DNA of 64,000 nt from Spodoptera frugiperda (GCF_023101765.2 NC_064238.1:1486001-1550000); one strand, 5' to 3'. Shown: positions 49,319 through 59,964, counted from the stretch's first letter. The notes: a model not told the origin generated them from the letters alone. Program-made: numbers and translations.

Positions 49319-51538
49319 TGTACATAAGTAGGTAAAAAAGAAAAATTACAACCATTTTTTTCTAGTTTCAGTAGCGTTCAATTTTCTTTGATAATCATAT
49401 TATTATAATATCTATTTTCGTCACATGTACTTAATATCAGCTTATATTACACCTACATACTTACGTCAGTACCTAAATATATTTTTATCACAGTAATGAA
49501 AAATCTTATATTATTTTCATACCACACTTTACGAGTAAGAATGATCAAACATCTAAACTCTTTCAATTTTGAAACTCCCAGTTTTACTTTTCATTTCTAA
49601 AGTATGATAATGAAATTTACTCCTTGTGACGTTGAGATTTGAATACATTTTACTTTAAATTATTTACAAAGAGGTCATTGCTCTGAGTACAAGAAATTAT
49701 TTACCCGAATCTACCTTGTAAATTGCCAATATTGTAATGATTTATTATATAACAGCAATATTAAGGTATTGCCTAATGTACCGCGCAAAGGAAACCGAAA
49801 CTTCTGACTTTCCCCAATTCGAAAGCCTTTGATTTACACAGTTTACTCAATTAAGGCAAAGTTACAAAGTAACTGCTTCTTGTATTATACGATCGAAGTA
49901 TTTTAGAGCCCATTACTTAAGGTATTTATTATATTGTATGATTGTACGTTTCCTGGATATTGGGTACATTATATTTATGTTAGAATTATTATAAAGTTTA
50001 AAATTGGTGTGTTCATAAATGGTTCATTTTGGGGTATTAGAGAGGACCACCATTCATTCACGCATTAAAATAAAATTGTAGGATTTTCGTTTTTTTTTAC
50101 ATCAACCACTAAATCAATTGAAGTGATTACTTTCACTGACTTCTATTTTAAAGATCTTTAACTAATGAACGATGACATAAAAAACCCGCACATCAAAAGA
50201 TTTCCTTATTACATCCCCGAAAAACATTTGTATCATAAATCCTTTCTTCTTTTACAACATCTCATTGCTATACAATAGGTTTGTATCCAGCCAAAAAGTA
50301 ATAAAAAGATAACATACCACATGGCCGTTTTTACGACTAGAAATAGGCGCAATTTTTATTCATTCTTTCTGTTCTCGGATAAGTGCCTCTATACAGCCAG
50401 AATATAACTTTCTTTTGCCATAAAACATTGAGGGTCCGAATAATGTCGGTACATATGTATGTAAACATAAATGGAACGTATACAGGGGAATGTGAAAGAA
50501 ATAAAATGCCTGAATAGACGACGTTTGAATAGTTTCATATTTTCCTTTATTTTCTACAGAATGCTACTTCGAAGCTTGTTAACGTATTTTTGTCATGGAT
50601 ACTGTAATTGGCAATGGTTTAGAATATTCTACTTTAAAATATACTCAAGAAATGAACCTAAATTCCAGTGTTTACCTACACTTTGTAGGCTACCGAGGAT
50701 GTCATTACTTTAAGCAAAGAATCTCAAAATCTAAACACACAAATCCGAGCCTCCAAAGCTCTTAAGAAAGTTAATAAAGCAATTCGAGGCATGTTCAACA
50801 TTCTCATTACTAAAAGGACATAAGTACGTGTAAATTATACACACCCTTATTAACTAGAGAATATATCGTCAAGATATTTACTCTATGTTCCCACAACAAA
50901 TGCCTCACATTATCTTCCTTGAAAGCGTAACTAAATTTCCACTTCGTAAGGCGCCATAGACCAAACGTAATAAAGTCATTCACCACACTTAACAGGTAAT
51001 GAATTTTGACGCTACCGTGAAAACCAAGAGGTGTTTGCATGGCCAACGTTTCACACACAGCCCTGCAATCTAAAAGCAACTTTGTACACGTTTGTCAAAG
51101 TCGAAAATTCTTTGGCGTTATGTTAGGCAGCTTTTCTCGTTTGAAACTATGGCAAATAGAATTTTGCCAATATATTAGCTCATCTCTCGCTTATATTAAT
51201 GAATGAAGAAAGAAAAATATGGAGTATCAACATTTTGGTATTCAGTGTCAGTCTCCTGAATGTATTATGTGATGGATCAGAAATACGAACATCGTGACCT
51301 AACTCAAAATGAGTGTCGACTAAAGGTCAAATTCAATGAAATCTATTTGTATATACAAGACGTATATTCTTATGTAAAAATGAAACAAATAAGTCTGGTT
51401 TTCATATACCTATTATGTAATTCAATGACTTTTTTATTGACACGTACCTAATGTATAATGTATATATCTTCTTTTCATTATATCATTTTTAAAACAATGT
51501 GATCGTAAAAACAGCCCTCACTCTTTTATTCTCTATAA
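49319..51538. other. AT-rich noncoding stretch
   Basis: Nothing recognised. Frames at 50471-50713 (+) and 50810-51079 (-) lack support. Confidence 0.3.
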
Positions 51539-51581
51539 TCCTATGTAGTTCATCGAAACGTATTAAATTTTTCAATTTCAG

Positions 51582-51793
51582 AATACTCAGTAACGACTCA
51601 GAATCCGGATTTCTGTCTTATACATATTAGATACAAAAAGCAGATTGACTATTTTTACACGAGACTAATAAATAACTGGAAAAGTGGATATGGCATCTCT
51701 GAGTTGTCCTTCGCAGAAATATTGGATCCGGAATCCTGGAGTTTCGGAAACCTTTTTGTTCATGCTCTTCATTCCGAAGTTGTTTACTTATAG
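51582..51793 (+). other. Possible terminal coding exon (weak)
   Basis: The acceptor-like tract 'aatttttcaatttcag' ends at 51581. Joined at phase 1 to the exon ending 22136, the frame reads E-YSVTTQNPDFCLIHIRY and continues 69 codons (including 'SFAEILDPESWSFGN') to a TAG at 51791-51793, with an AATAAA at about 51864. Phase, acceptor and polyadenylation signal agree, but the open frame extends back to 51539 and is short enough to be chance. No family recognised. The joined product would be a secreted protein of about 102 residues. Confidence 0.2.
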
Positions 51794-51972
51794 ACATAAG
51801 ATGTTATAACAAGTTCCGTGTATTTTATTATTTCAGTACCGGTATTTATCTCGCTCTATTCAAAATAAAACAATTGTTACATTTTACTCAGTATTATTGT
51901 CTTTAGCAACAGATGTATTATATTATCACAGTCGGTCCCAATAATACTTTTTGTCGTCAACTGATACATTTA

Positions 51973-52130
51973 GAGCATGTGCAGACTAGAAACTTTTATC
52001 CTGATCGACTCAACTCACTGAGATTTTTGTCTATATACGTAGATCCCTCATAAAATGTATCGAATAGCTCACGAAGTATTTAAAGTACAGTCGAGTCAGT
52101 TCGATAAAAATCTCTCGTCTACACAGCTCC
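51973..52130. mobile_element. Candidate TTA-flanked MITE
   Basis: The left end 'gagcatgtgcagactagaaa' and the reverse complement of the right end, 'ggagctgtgtagacgagaga', are imperfect inverted repeats. The similarity continues inward for about 38 bp ('tttttatcg', 'gactc'). Both ends are flanked by TTA (51970-51972 and 52131-52133), the target preference of PIF/Harbinger elements. About 158 bp, noncoding. Confidence 0.55.
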
Positions 52131-52133
52131 TTA

Positions 52134-53449
52134 GTTTACGACACACACATACATAACGTTTATTGCCGACGATTATCGCGGCAACTACAATTTGTTTTAG
52201 TAAATACGTACGTACATATACGGTTGATTGCGCTCCGTATTAGCGAACCGCTAAAACATAAAAGTCTGCACAGTTTTGTGCGAACGGTTGCTTTATTACA
52301 TATGAAGGTCATTGGGGATTTTTATAGGCAGCTATAAATTGCTATTTAAATTAAGCTTTCATTTGGTGAAAATAATGGCCGTGTAGGCAAGTTTTTGTAT
52401 GGTATAATGTTTTAAATAATGTAAGTAAATGTGTTATTTAGTAAAAGGTTACTATAAAGAAAAGACATTCATGGTCGTTTTTTTTACACAGACACAAAGT
52501 CACCTGTTAGTTTATTAATATTCTTAATTAAATAAGTTAACCTCTAAACTTCATACAAGTAAGAATGTTATTTGTTGTACTATTTTCGCTCATTCTCATA
52601 ATTATCATGGCGCGTAGCAGCCTACTACACTTTCGTAGCAAATGTGCTACGACGTAGCCAAAATATCTCCAGAGTTTATTTTTAGTGCCAGACATAACAA
52701 TATCTAATTTTCTGTGTAATGTTAATAATAAGATCTTTATGTTTGTAGATTACGCCTACAAAATGTTTAGGTTATGTAGTTCGTTATTCCTGTAAGTAGC
52801 TGCTTTCGTAGAAACCGATTACCTGTGTCCGCCCTCCATTTCACATAAGGACGTATGACTTTTATAGCAGTTAGTCTTTTAAGTGCCTGTAATGACTATA
52901 ATTATTGTATTTTACGAGGTTTTTTTCGTTTTATTATTTAAACGAAATTGATCGCCGCAGTTAACTATAAGTACAGTAGAATGATTTATATATCGTGTGT
53001 TTAACATTTACCCTAAATTGACGTCACGTCTTTCTAATTTTTAACACAGATTAATTTATATTTTAAAACAAACACAAAACACCGAACGCGCTAATCTACT
53101 TTTAAAAGAAAAAATAAACATCTTCGGCAACATTGAAATATTAAAGCAAAAACAATGTACTCGCGCGTTTAAAAACCTTTTTCTTTTTAATTTTTCTTAA
53201 GAGCTTGCTCCGTACCATTTCGACCAGCATCTTTATTACGCTTAGCGTATTCCGCAACAACTTCTTTACGAGTTGTCCGTTTATGTCACGAAATTACGAG
53301 AAGACCCGCCAAGTAAGCTCGAGCGATGATGATGTCACACTTTTATGACGTCACTACACTGTTGTAAACCTTCGTAACGTGTTAGCTTTAATTTGTTACT
53401 CTTTTATTAGTGGAAAAAGTAACGCTGTTTATATTTTAAACTAAATGGA
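52134..53449. other. AT-rich noncoding stretch
   Basis: A short 'cgtagc/gctacg' cluster at 52609-52660 resembles the one at 18360-18420. No gene seen. Confidence 0.35.
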
Positions 53450-53656
53450 CGTGAAAAATGTTGTGGTGAGGCTACGGGTGCGGTCCCTACTGTGTAAGGT
53501 TAAAGTATTTTTACTGATCCTATGTCCAGCAGTTACGACTAACGTAAATATGTGCTGGTACACTTCAGCGAGCTCGCAAGGTTTTACGCGAACATCTATT
53601 TATATTTATTTGTCTGAATTGTAAAAGGTGTACAATAAAGTTTATATTATTATTAT
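53450..53656 (+). repeat. Probable LINE 3' end with microsatellite terminus
   Basis: A comparatively GC-rich start, then 'gtctgaattgtaaaaggtgt', 'acaataaagtt' and a terminal (tat)n run at about 53641-53656. It looks like the 3'UTR of a plus-strand non-LTR element; no ORF is left. Confidence 0.4.
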
Positions 53657-53658
53657 GT

Positions 53659-53787
53659 TTGCCCGAGCTACAAACAGCGTAGCGGGTTGGCATACCGGGG
53701 CCTAGCTCGGGGCCAATAAGAGGTAACACTCCATCGGCATTACCCAAGGCAATAAGTCATTGGATAATTTTTTCCCCTCAAAAAAAG
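53659..53787 (+). repeat. Diverged tail-family (SINE-like) copy
   Basis: Keeps 'gcgtagcgggttggcatacc', 'gggcctagctcggggcc', 'acccaaggcaataagtcatt', 'ggataattttttcccctc' and a short A run. The middle 'gtggtttttagtcag' part is missing or replaced. Confidence 0.65.
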
Positions 53788-53949
53788 AGCAATGGATCCT
53801 GGTTAGTAGCTAACATGAACCAGATACCATATCTCTTTTGTTCTTAAAATCTTTGTATTTTATTACTAACGCTTCCTTTTTACAACAACATTTTTAAGTC
53901 CTCATCTAATTATTTTCTAAACAATGTCATTAAAATTAATTAGCCGGTC

Positions 53950-54052
53950 GCTCATTCTGTAAACCAAATTTCATCATAAACTCAGTAGTTTCAGCGTGAT
54001 TACGGAAGTCATCCAAACAAACACGCATTCACATTTATAACATTAGTGTAAT
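53950..54052 (-). repeat. 'agaagctagt' family end fragment
   Basis: 'accaaatttcatcataaact', 'cagtagtttcagcgtgatta', 'catccaaacaaacacgcatt' and 'cacatttataacattagtgt' are the reverse complement of the 5' half of the copy at 40182. Confidence 0.7.
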
Positions 54053-54505
54053 TTAAACCATTGCTTTTTACCCAACAACAAACCCGTTTGTATACAAACA
54101 ATAGACATGTGTACGTCGTATATGGTTAACTGGTTGAGGCATGTGTAGGTAAACTTAGTCGTCGTGCGGTTGCTAACGAGCGATGACCCACTACAAAGTT
54201 TCATCGGCCTTGTTACGGAATCTAGTGCACTCTGTGTTGGAACCCCGTGGTCAACGTGAATAGGTAATTAATATTGTTAGGCTCTATTCAAGTGTGTTTT
54301 TGTTTGGCTGTGGTAGGATACAGATTGTAAGGGGAGAACATGAATTATCTTTGGAATTCAATATTATTATGAGAGTGGTAATTAGTCAGTTCTATCTGAA
54401 AGAAAATCTTGTTCAAGATTTTTTTTAGTAATCGTAAGACATTGACGATGATTTGTAGTCAGTTAACATTTACACCATCGCATATGCTTCACTATCTTAA
54501 GTTTA
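54053..54505. other. Noncoding stretch
   Basis: Nothing recognised. Confidence 0.3.
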
Positions 54506-54519
54506 TCCATCAGAACACT

Positions 54520-54669
54520 GCTGCGGATAGCCTACCGGGTTAACGAGGCAGCGACTCAAAAAACAGGAGTAGGAATGGCTTAATTTTTAGTTACTAAGAG
54601 TCTGCAACTTCCTCTCGCCTTGCCCAAGGCGGGAAAAGTCAGGGAATGATTTCCCTCCTCAAAAAAACT
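54520..54669 (+). mobile_element. Tail-family (SINE-like) retroposon with target duplication
   Basis: Flanked by a 14-bp direct repeat with one mismatch: tccatcagaacact (54506-54519) and tccaccagaacact (54670-54683). The insert runs from 'gctgcggatagcctaccggg' to 'gggaatgatttccctcctc' plus a short A run. It has more substitutions than the 29924 copy, so it is probably older. Confidence 0.85.
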
Positions 54670-54683
54670 TCCACCAGAACACT

Positions 54684-55206
54684 AAAAGTAGCGCCCTATT
54701 TATAGTGTACCAGCTTTTAAATATAACATAGTTTATTTAAAATTACATCAGACATGATCAATAAGCAGTATCCGACAAATTTTGTATGATGCACAAACCA
54801 GGTTCCGTAGCCAACCATACACGAGTAGTTAAATAAGGAATGATTGGAGTAATCATTGATGGATTTGGTGATCAGCACGTCATTGTGTACTTCCGATTGT
54901 CCATTGTTGCGGCTAATACGTAATCAGTTGTTACGGGCTCAGCTTATGTTAATCTCCTTCCTATGATATCAGCTTAAATTCATGTTTGTTCGATTCTACG
55001 ATATATCGTAGTGTAATTATAGTTACAACTAAAACTCTTAGTAATTATGGAGAATTTCGGAGATATTTGTATAGTATAGTTAATGTAGTTATTATTGTGA
55101 AACTGTACTTTGTATAAAGAATAGGTAATATTTAGCCTAATAATGTTTTAATCAGTGTCTTAAAAAATCTTAAACAGTTTGGTTTATCATCAATGAGTTC
55201 TGGATA
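54684..55206. other. AT-rich noncoding stretch
   Basis: Nothing recognised. Confidence 0.3.
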
Positions 55207-55372
55207 GGCCTGTTGAAATCGACATGCATCCAGCGGCTCTTAGAACCCTCATCAGGTCGTCTGGCCATTTTGTGGGTGGACGTTATACGCTGCGCTTGCC
55301 GGTACGTGGTCTTACCGACCCTTATGCTACAGCGCCCGTCGGTTCTCCGCGCTATATGACTTACTTTTTGGT
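55207..55372 (-). pseudogene. LINE reverse transcriptase C-terminal remnant
   Basis: The minus-strand translation contains 'RPPTKWPDDLMRVLRAAGCM', equivalent to the 'GRPxxRWxDDL' segment near the end of insect endonuclease-reverse transcriptases; downstream the frame is disturbed ('SISTGL'). GC-rich compared with the flanks. Too short to assign a clade. It ends just before the Harbinger element. Confidence 0.5.
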
Positions 55373-55778
55373 TAATCCCTTATAATTTACATAAATACTT
55401 CATCGACATCATAATCACACAGCTTATAAATATCCCACACAAAAAAAAACCTTTTTTTACAAGAAAAAATAATCGGTATTAATCACTACGATTGCTCATG
55501 GTGGATTGATCATTATCTATTATATACAATACATACTGCCACACTCAGAGTCAGTTAATGGCTACTTAAGTCGTTCCTTAGTAAAACTTTAAAAAAATTC
55601 ACTCTCAGAGACAGTTAATGGTCCTTTATCTTGCTTAAATGACATTTAAAGTTAAGTATGGCAAAACCTTTACTTAAGGTAGTTAATGGTCGATTATGAC
55701 GTCCGCCATCTTTGTCGAACATATGTTTACACAAAATTGGTCATATTTTAATTTCTAGTTTCATTGTTTTAAGCGAAG

Positions 55779-56264
55779 ATGTTTGATTTGGTAGACTTTA
55801 TTGATTTTGTGGAATTTGCCAGAAGGAACAGAGAAGTCGGATCGTGGCGGTTTTCGAGAATTCCATGAGCGTTATAGATTCACCCCAGTATCCGTATAGT
55901 GTTATAAAATTGCCTTTACCGGCTCCTAATCTAAAGAAACCAACGAAATCAGTGTTATTGTGTTAATATAACACCAATTTTAAACAGAAGCCAAATGAAA
56001 ACCAGAAGTACTGTGGATAAATGTTTTTGTATTTGGAAAAGAAGATTTTCTTGTCTTTAAAAAGGACTGGGAATGGGTATGAAGGTGGAAACAATTGTGG
56101 CTATCGTATTTGCATGTGCAACATTGCATAATATAGCATTATTGGTAGACGGTTTGGTGCCAATGAACTGTGTTGGTATTCACATCCAAAATGATGTTGC
56201 CATTGCACTAATTAAAGAAAACACCAACAACAATGTGTTTTATGGTACAACATTCTTTGGTTGA
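55779..56264 (+). pseudogene. HARBI1-like transposase, broken and internally deleted
   Basis: The family is a DDE nuclease that cuts and joins transposon ends. Start ATG at 55779: MFDLVDFIDFVEFARRNREV. The frame shifts near 55851-55854 into 'FREFHERYRFTPVSV', the usual N-terminal RYRF segment, and meets a TAG at 55897. Most of the catalytic region is missing. The C-terminus resumes with 'VDKCFCIWKRRFSCL' (56013 on), a TAA at 56058-56060, and 'VETIVAIVFACATLHNIALL', the typical 'KRRF ... LHNIA' end, with the stop at 56262-56264. In relatives as I recall them, the residue before KCF is the third catalytic acid, Glu; here it is Asp (GAT, 56016-56018). Two stops, a frameshift and the deletion make it non-functional. 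Confidence 0.82.
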
Positions 56265-56730
56265 TAGGTTTCTATGTTAATATCAATTATTGAATAAATA
56301 AAAATCCATAAAATAATCAATTGTAAACATTTATTTCAATCCTTTTTAGATTTTTTCATTTCTTCTAATTCTAATTTAGCTTCATAAATAATATAATATA
56401 TAATAAATAAATATGTTTATTGAATTACAAAGCACTCAAATTAATACATGGAGATCTACAAAAATATAACTTCTGAAATATTCTAATAACTCCAAAATGT
56501 AAAGTCACAAATACAAACATTTGTATGAACTCTGGTACCCAAGCGAAAGATTACATTATACACTATAGTAAATTTTATTCAGAAAGTACATAGTCAAATT
56601 CAATATCATCTACAAAATTGAGCAATTAATGTAACAATTTTATATAAGAAGACCGAGCTTGCCTATTTTGTGTGTGTTGAAATTAGTCAAGTCATTAATA
56701 GCACTTCAGTGTCCTCGTAACTCTGAGTTT

Positions 56731-57512
56731 TTATTCAGCTGACAACCCTTTCCTTACACTCACGGATGATAGTAGAATGTATGAAACAGATTTTGTTGAT
56801 CTTATTATAAATTTGGCTGCCAATCCCATAGAAGTGTTGTTTAGCCAGTGCCGTTTTACAGCGCTGCACTGGGCACACCCTATGAAGCTGTCTCTTTCCC
56901 TGGGAGCAAGTGATGTATGATAGGGTCCTGTGCATATGCAACACTGTGTGAACCTTTTTGTAGATAAAATTTGTTTTCCTCTTTCTGTAGCCCGAGCTAT
57001 AAGTGTGACTGCTTTCTTATCATCAAGCTGAAAAAACAGAAAGTTTATAGATACTTAGGTATGACAATTATCAAAACAAATAATTCTGTATCAATAATAA
57101 TAATTCCTTCTTACCATGTGTATATTAGCATTACAATTAAACTCCCATGCCACTTGTTTCTTGGGGACCGACTTGCCATCTTTTATTTTGGATTTTACAA
57201 CATTAGTCTCTTCTTAATCACTGTTGTGCCAGTAAAGCTTTTCATCGGCGGAGAAATTGACCACTCTGTCGCGTGATTTTATATGCAGACACTCCTAAAA
57301 TAATACAAAACATGAACAGAAGTTTTAAACATAACCATCTTTTATTTGTTGTTATTGTATTGTTAGATGTACAGAATGTACTTAATGAAACTTACCAGGG
57401 TGTGATAACGGATAGCACATAGGTTTATTATTATTGGTTTAAGCGCAAGAACCAAAGAAAATAATTTATTAATTTTAAGTAAACAACACAAACTACTGTC
57501 ATAATAAAACAT
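56731..57512 (-). pseudogene. Second Harbinger-borne gene, apparently spliced, with a stop
   Basis: Three candidate minus-strand exons fit together: 57512-57396 (ATG at 57512, ends ...IRYHTL), 57294-57115 (ECLHIKSRDRVVNFSADEKL ... NCNANIHM) and 57027-56731 (LDDKKAVTLIARATERGKQ ... GLSAE, stop). Introns of 101 and 87 bp have gtaag donors and ttttag or ttttttcag acceptors, all phase 0. The last exon holds a zinc-ribbon-like set of Cys/His (CCICTGPYH ... GCAQC ... RHW). Exon 2 has an in-frame TAA after 'YWHNSD', so this copy is dead. The gene position suits the accessory DNA-binding protein of Harbinger elements, and exon 2 slightly resembles Myb/SANT-like proteins (VNF...EK ... K...AWE), but I cannot assign the family. 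The first exon is the least certain. Confidence 0.45.
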
Positions 57513-57904
57513 GACAGACTTTGATACTGACAAGTGCCAAAGAGATTCCAGTTACCAGGAAAAAAAGAGTCCGATTGCTTTATCTTCTTTGATCGAAAAT
57601 AGCCGTTTTGGTTTGTATTTTATTAAAAACTATCGATAAATGTACGAAATTTAACTTGTATTACTGTTTTATATGCATTCAATGTGTTTAAATAAACGTT
57701 TTTAATCATTTGATTGACGTTTATCGATATGCAATCTATACAATGATTTGGCGATACCCCACCCTACGAATACTTAAAGATGACATTAACTAATGAACCC
57801 TTAAAAAATGTCTCTAAGATGAATCGTTCATTAACGGATTTAATGAAAATTAGTTGTGTATTCGTTAGGACTAATTTAATGTGCCACTCTGAGTGTGGCA
57901 GATA

Positions 57905-58302
57905 GCTGTACATTATATCTAATTTGGCCATAGTATCCAGTACCTATTGTAGCAGCTCACAACATTACGGTCACAAGATACAAGATAGACTTAAACAACA
58001 AACAAAAAAATCCAATCACTTTTAGACCTCACAAAAAGTTAACGACCAAATGATCTTAGAGCTTTTTTAGTTCAAATAATAGACATAGAATTTCGGATAA
58101 AATCTCCACGGAACAAAATCTTCTATTATCATTTCATAGAAAGTACTTTGGCATTCGTAAATTCGTTTGATAAAAATTTGACAGACGGAATTAAAGAAAA
58201 TTACTGATTTGTTATTAACTAGCGTTCCCCGTGACTTTTCTTGTATTGTATTATTTCGTCTAAATATTTAGTTCAATATTTTATTATTTTGACTTTTATA
58301 TT
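57905..58302. other. AT-rich noncoding stretch
   Basis: Nothing recognised. Confidence 0.3.
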
Positions 58303-58460
58303 TTTACGACAAACTCGACGAATTTAAAGTCATACTAGAGGCTTATATTCATGAGCAGCATTCCGCGACACACGACGCGGCGACTGTCGCTCATCAAACA
58401 GTTACGTGAGTAAACCGCAAAATATAATAATTAATTTAGTAGTGTGTCTCACAAAAGATA
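58303..58460. repeat. Hairpin repeat family, copy 7 (right arm deleted)
   Basis: Left arm 'catactagaggcttatattc', core 'attccgcgacacacgacgcg' and 'gcgactgtcgc', then directly the tail 'tcatcaaacagttacgtgag' and 'tttagtagtgtgtctcacaa'. The right arm is missing, so this copy can no longer fold like the others. Confidence 0.75.
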
Positions 58461-59815
58461 TGATATGAATATAGAAAATCGATATTTATTGTTTGGGACA
58501 GGGCCTTCAAATAATCGAAGTTTTCTCACCATTATAATTATTTGTCATCGTTATAATTATCACCCAAGGCAGAATATTTATAAACAAAGATGGATTTTCC
58601 AGTCACTTGAATGCCCATAATAGACGCTAATAGTCAAGAAATGGTTGCCGTAGCCAAAACTGGCATGGAAAGATTATTGTTATTACCAAACCACGTTAAT
58701 TACTGAACATAGGCCTTGTTCAATACAAATACAATTAAGTATACTTTTATGTATGTAGTCAAATGTGATTTTTTTATATATATCAACTAGTAAATATCAA
58801 TATAGTATCTACAGATTTCTACCTCCCGCATAAAACCCGCGCAATTCTATGAACTTTTCGAATAAAAATCTGAAATTTCTCCATTGTTAACAGTCAGATT
58901 TCTCTTGTTACCCTTAGGGCTTGTAAAATGGCGCCTGATTTTTTATTTTTTAAGCTGACTCGTACAGTCCAGGGCTCAGGTGTTAAGTTTTCGCTTCAAC
59001 GGCCTTGGGTAAACTAAAAGGTACCCAGGTTTTATTGTTTTCATTAATTTTGTGACAAGGCAGTTTCATTTCTTTAACGTAACCAGCTCTAAGATCGATA
59101 CTAAGGTGTTATTCGAGAAATGTGAAATGAATACATACTCGTACATACATACACAACCTCACGACTGTCTCCCATGGGGAGACAATGGAACGCCAATTGC
59201 AACGGTTATTATTATTATTATTTAATACCTCTTTCGGTTCATGAACAATCATCAGTCTTTTCATGCATGCTCGTTATTAAGGTAACTCGTAATTTAACGT
59301 CATTTAATTTGAAAATGAAATCACACAATATTAACCTTTAAAGTCAATAAGACAGAATTTTTACTTATTAACTAACCAACTCTAAATAAACACCGAGCAA
59401 GGCAGCATAAGATGGGATATTAAAGATTCTGTAGTATTTGGGTAAGGCCAAACATGTGATTCTGAGTCTAACAAAATTTATATGAAAGTGTTATAATATA
59501 ACTATCAATAAGTCATATGTACATATATTATATAGTACTCTCAAGGGAAAACAGCTATTCTTCAATGCTATCTGTATTATGTAGAACTTTCATTTACACT
59601 CAAAAGGCTGTAGAAAACAATATAAAGTAGGGGTCAAGGACTTTACGGTTGGTTTACTATTTCTTGCAAGGGACTTTGTCGTACTAATCTTTAGCTTAAG
59701 TGAAACGGGATTTTTCTCATCTTCATTTATTTCTCATTTTAACGTTTGTAAGATAAAAAGGATGATAGAAAGATGTCTGTTTAATTTTATTCCTTGTTTC
59801 ATGATTGTCGCTAAT
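58461..59815. other. AT-rich noncoding stretch
   Basis: A short (att)n run near 59210-59222. No gene seen. Confidence 0.35.
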
Positions 59816-59960
59816 GTTAACTATACTTATATAGAATAATAAATAAATACTTAAATAAATACTTATATAGAATTATATAGAATTAAATATAATAATTCTA
59901 ATTAAATACTTATATAATAATTCTAAATAAATACTTATATAGAATTATATAGAATAGATA
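59816..59960. repeat. AT-only tandem-like repeat
   Basis: Multiple partly overlapping units of 'aaatacttatatagaattat' and 'tataataattctaa' over about 145 bp, almost entirely A and T. Likely replication-slippage DNA. Confidence 0.7.
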
Positions 59961-59964
59961 ATAA

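Larger units (their letters stand above)
55536..57901. mobile_element. PIF/Harbinger DNA transposon, complete ends, decayed genes
   Basis: Perfect 16-bp terminal inverted repeats, CTGCCACACTCAGAGT at 55536-55551 and its complement at 57886-57901, are flanked by a 3-bp direct repeat ATA (55533-55535 and 57902-57904). Three-bp duplications are typical of PIF/Harbinger, although the usual target is TTA/TAA. Inside are a HARBI1-like transposase remnant on plus and a convergent second gene on minus. Repeated 'agttaatgg' motifs lie behind the left end (near 55552, 55611 and 55680), with the complement 'cattaact' near 57783 at the right. Length about 2.37 kb, within the usual range for the superfamily. 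Confidence 0.88.

Noticed and set aside
56971..57276. 101-residue open frame on the plus strand inside the Harbinger element
   Set aside because: It lies opposite the candidate minus-strand exons and their intron, and its translation is hydrophobic AT-driven sequence without a family.
55533..57904. ISL2EU-type or hAT assignment for the 55.5-57.9 kb transposon
   Set aside because: hAT would give an 8-bp duplication. ISL2EU would give AT and usually a YqaJ-type second protein, which is not visible. A 3-bp duplication with a HARBI1-like transposase fits PIF/Harbinger better, although the ATA target is atypical.
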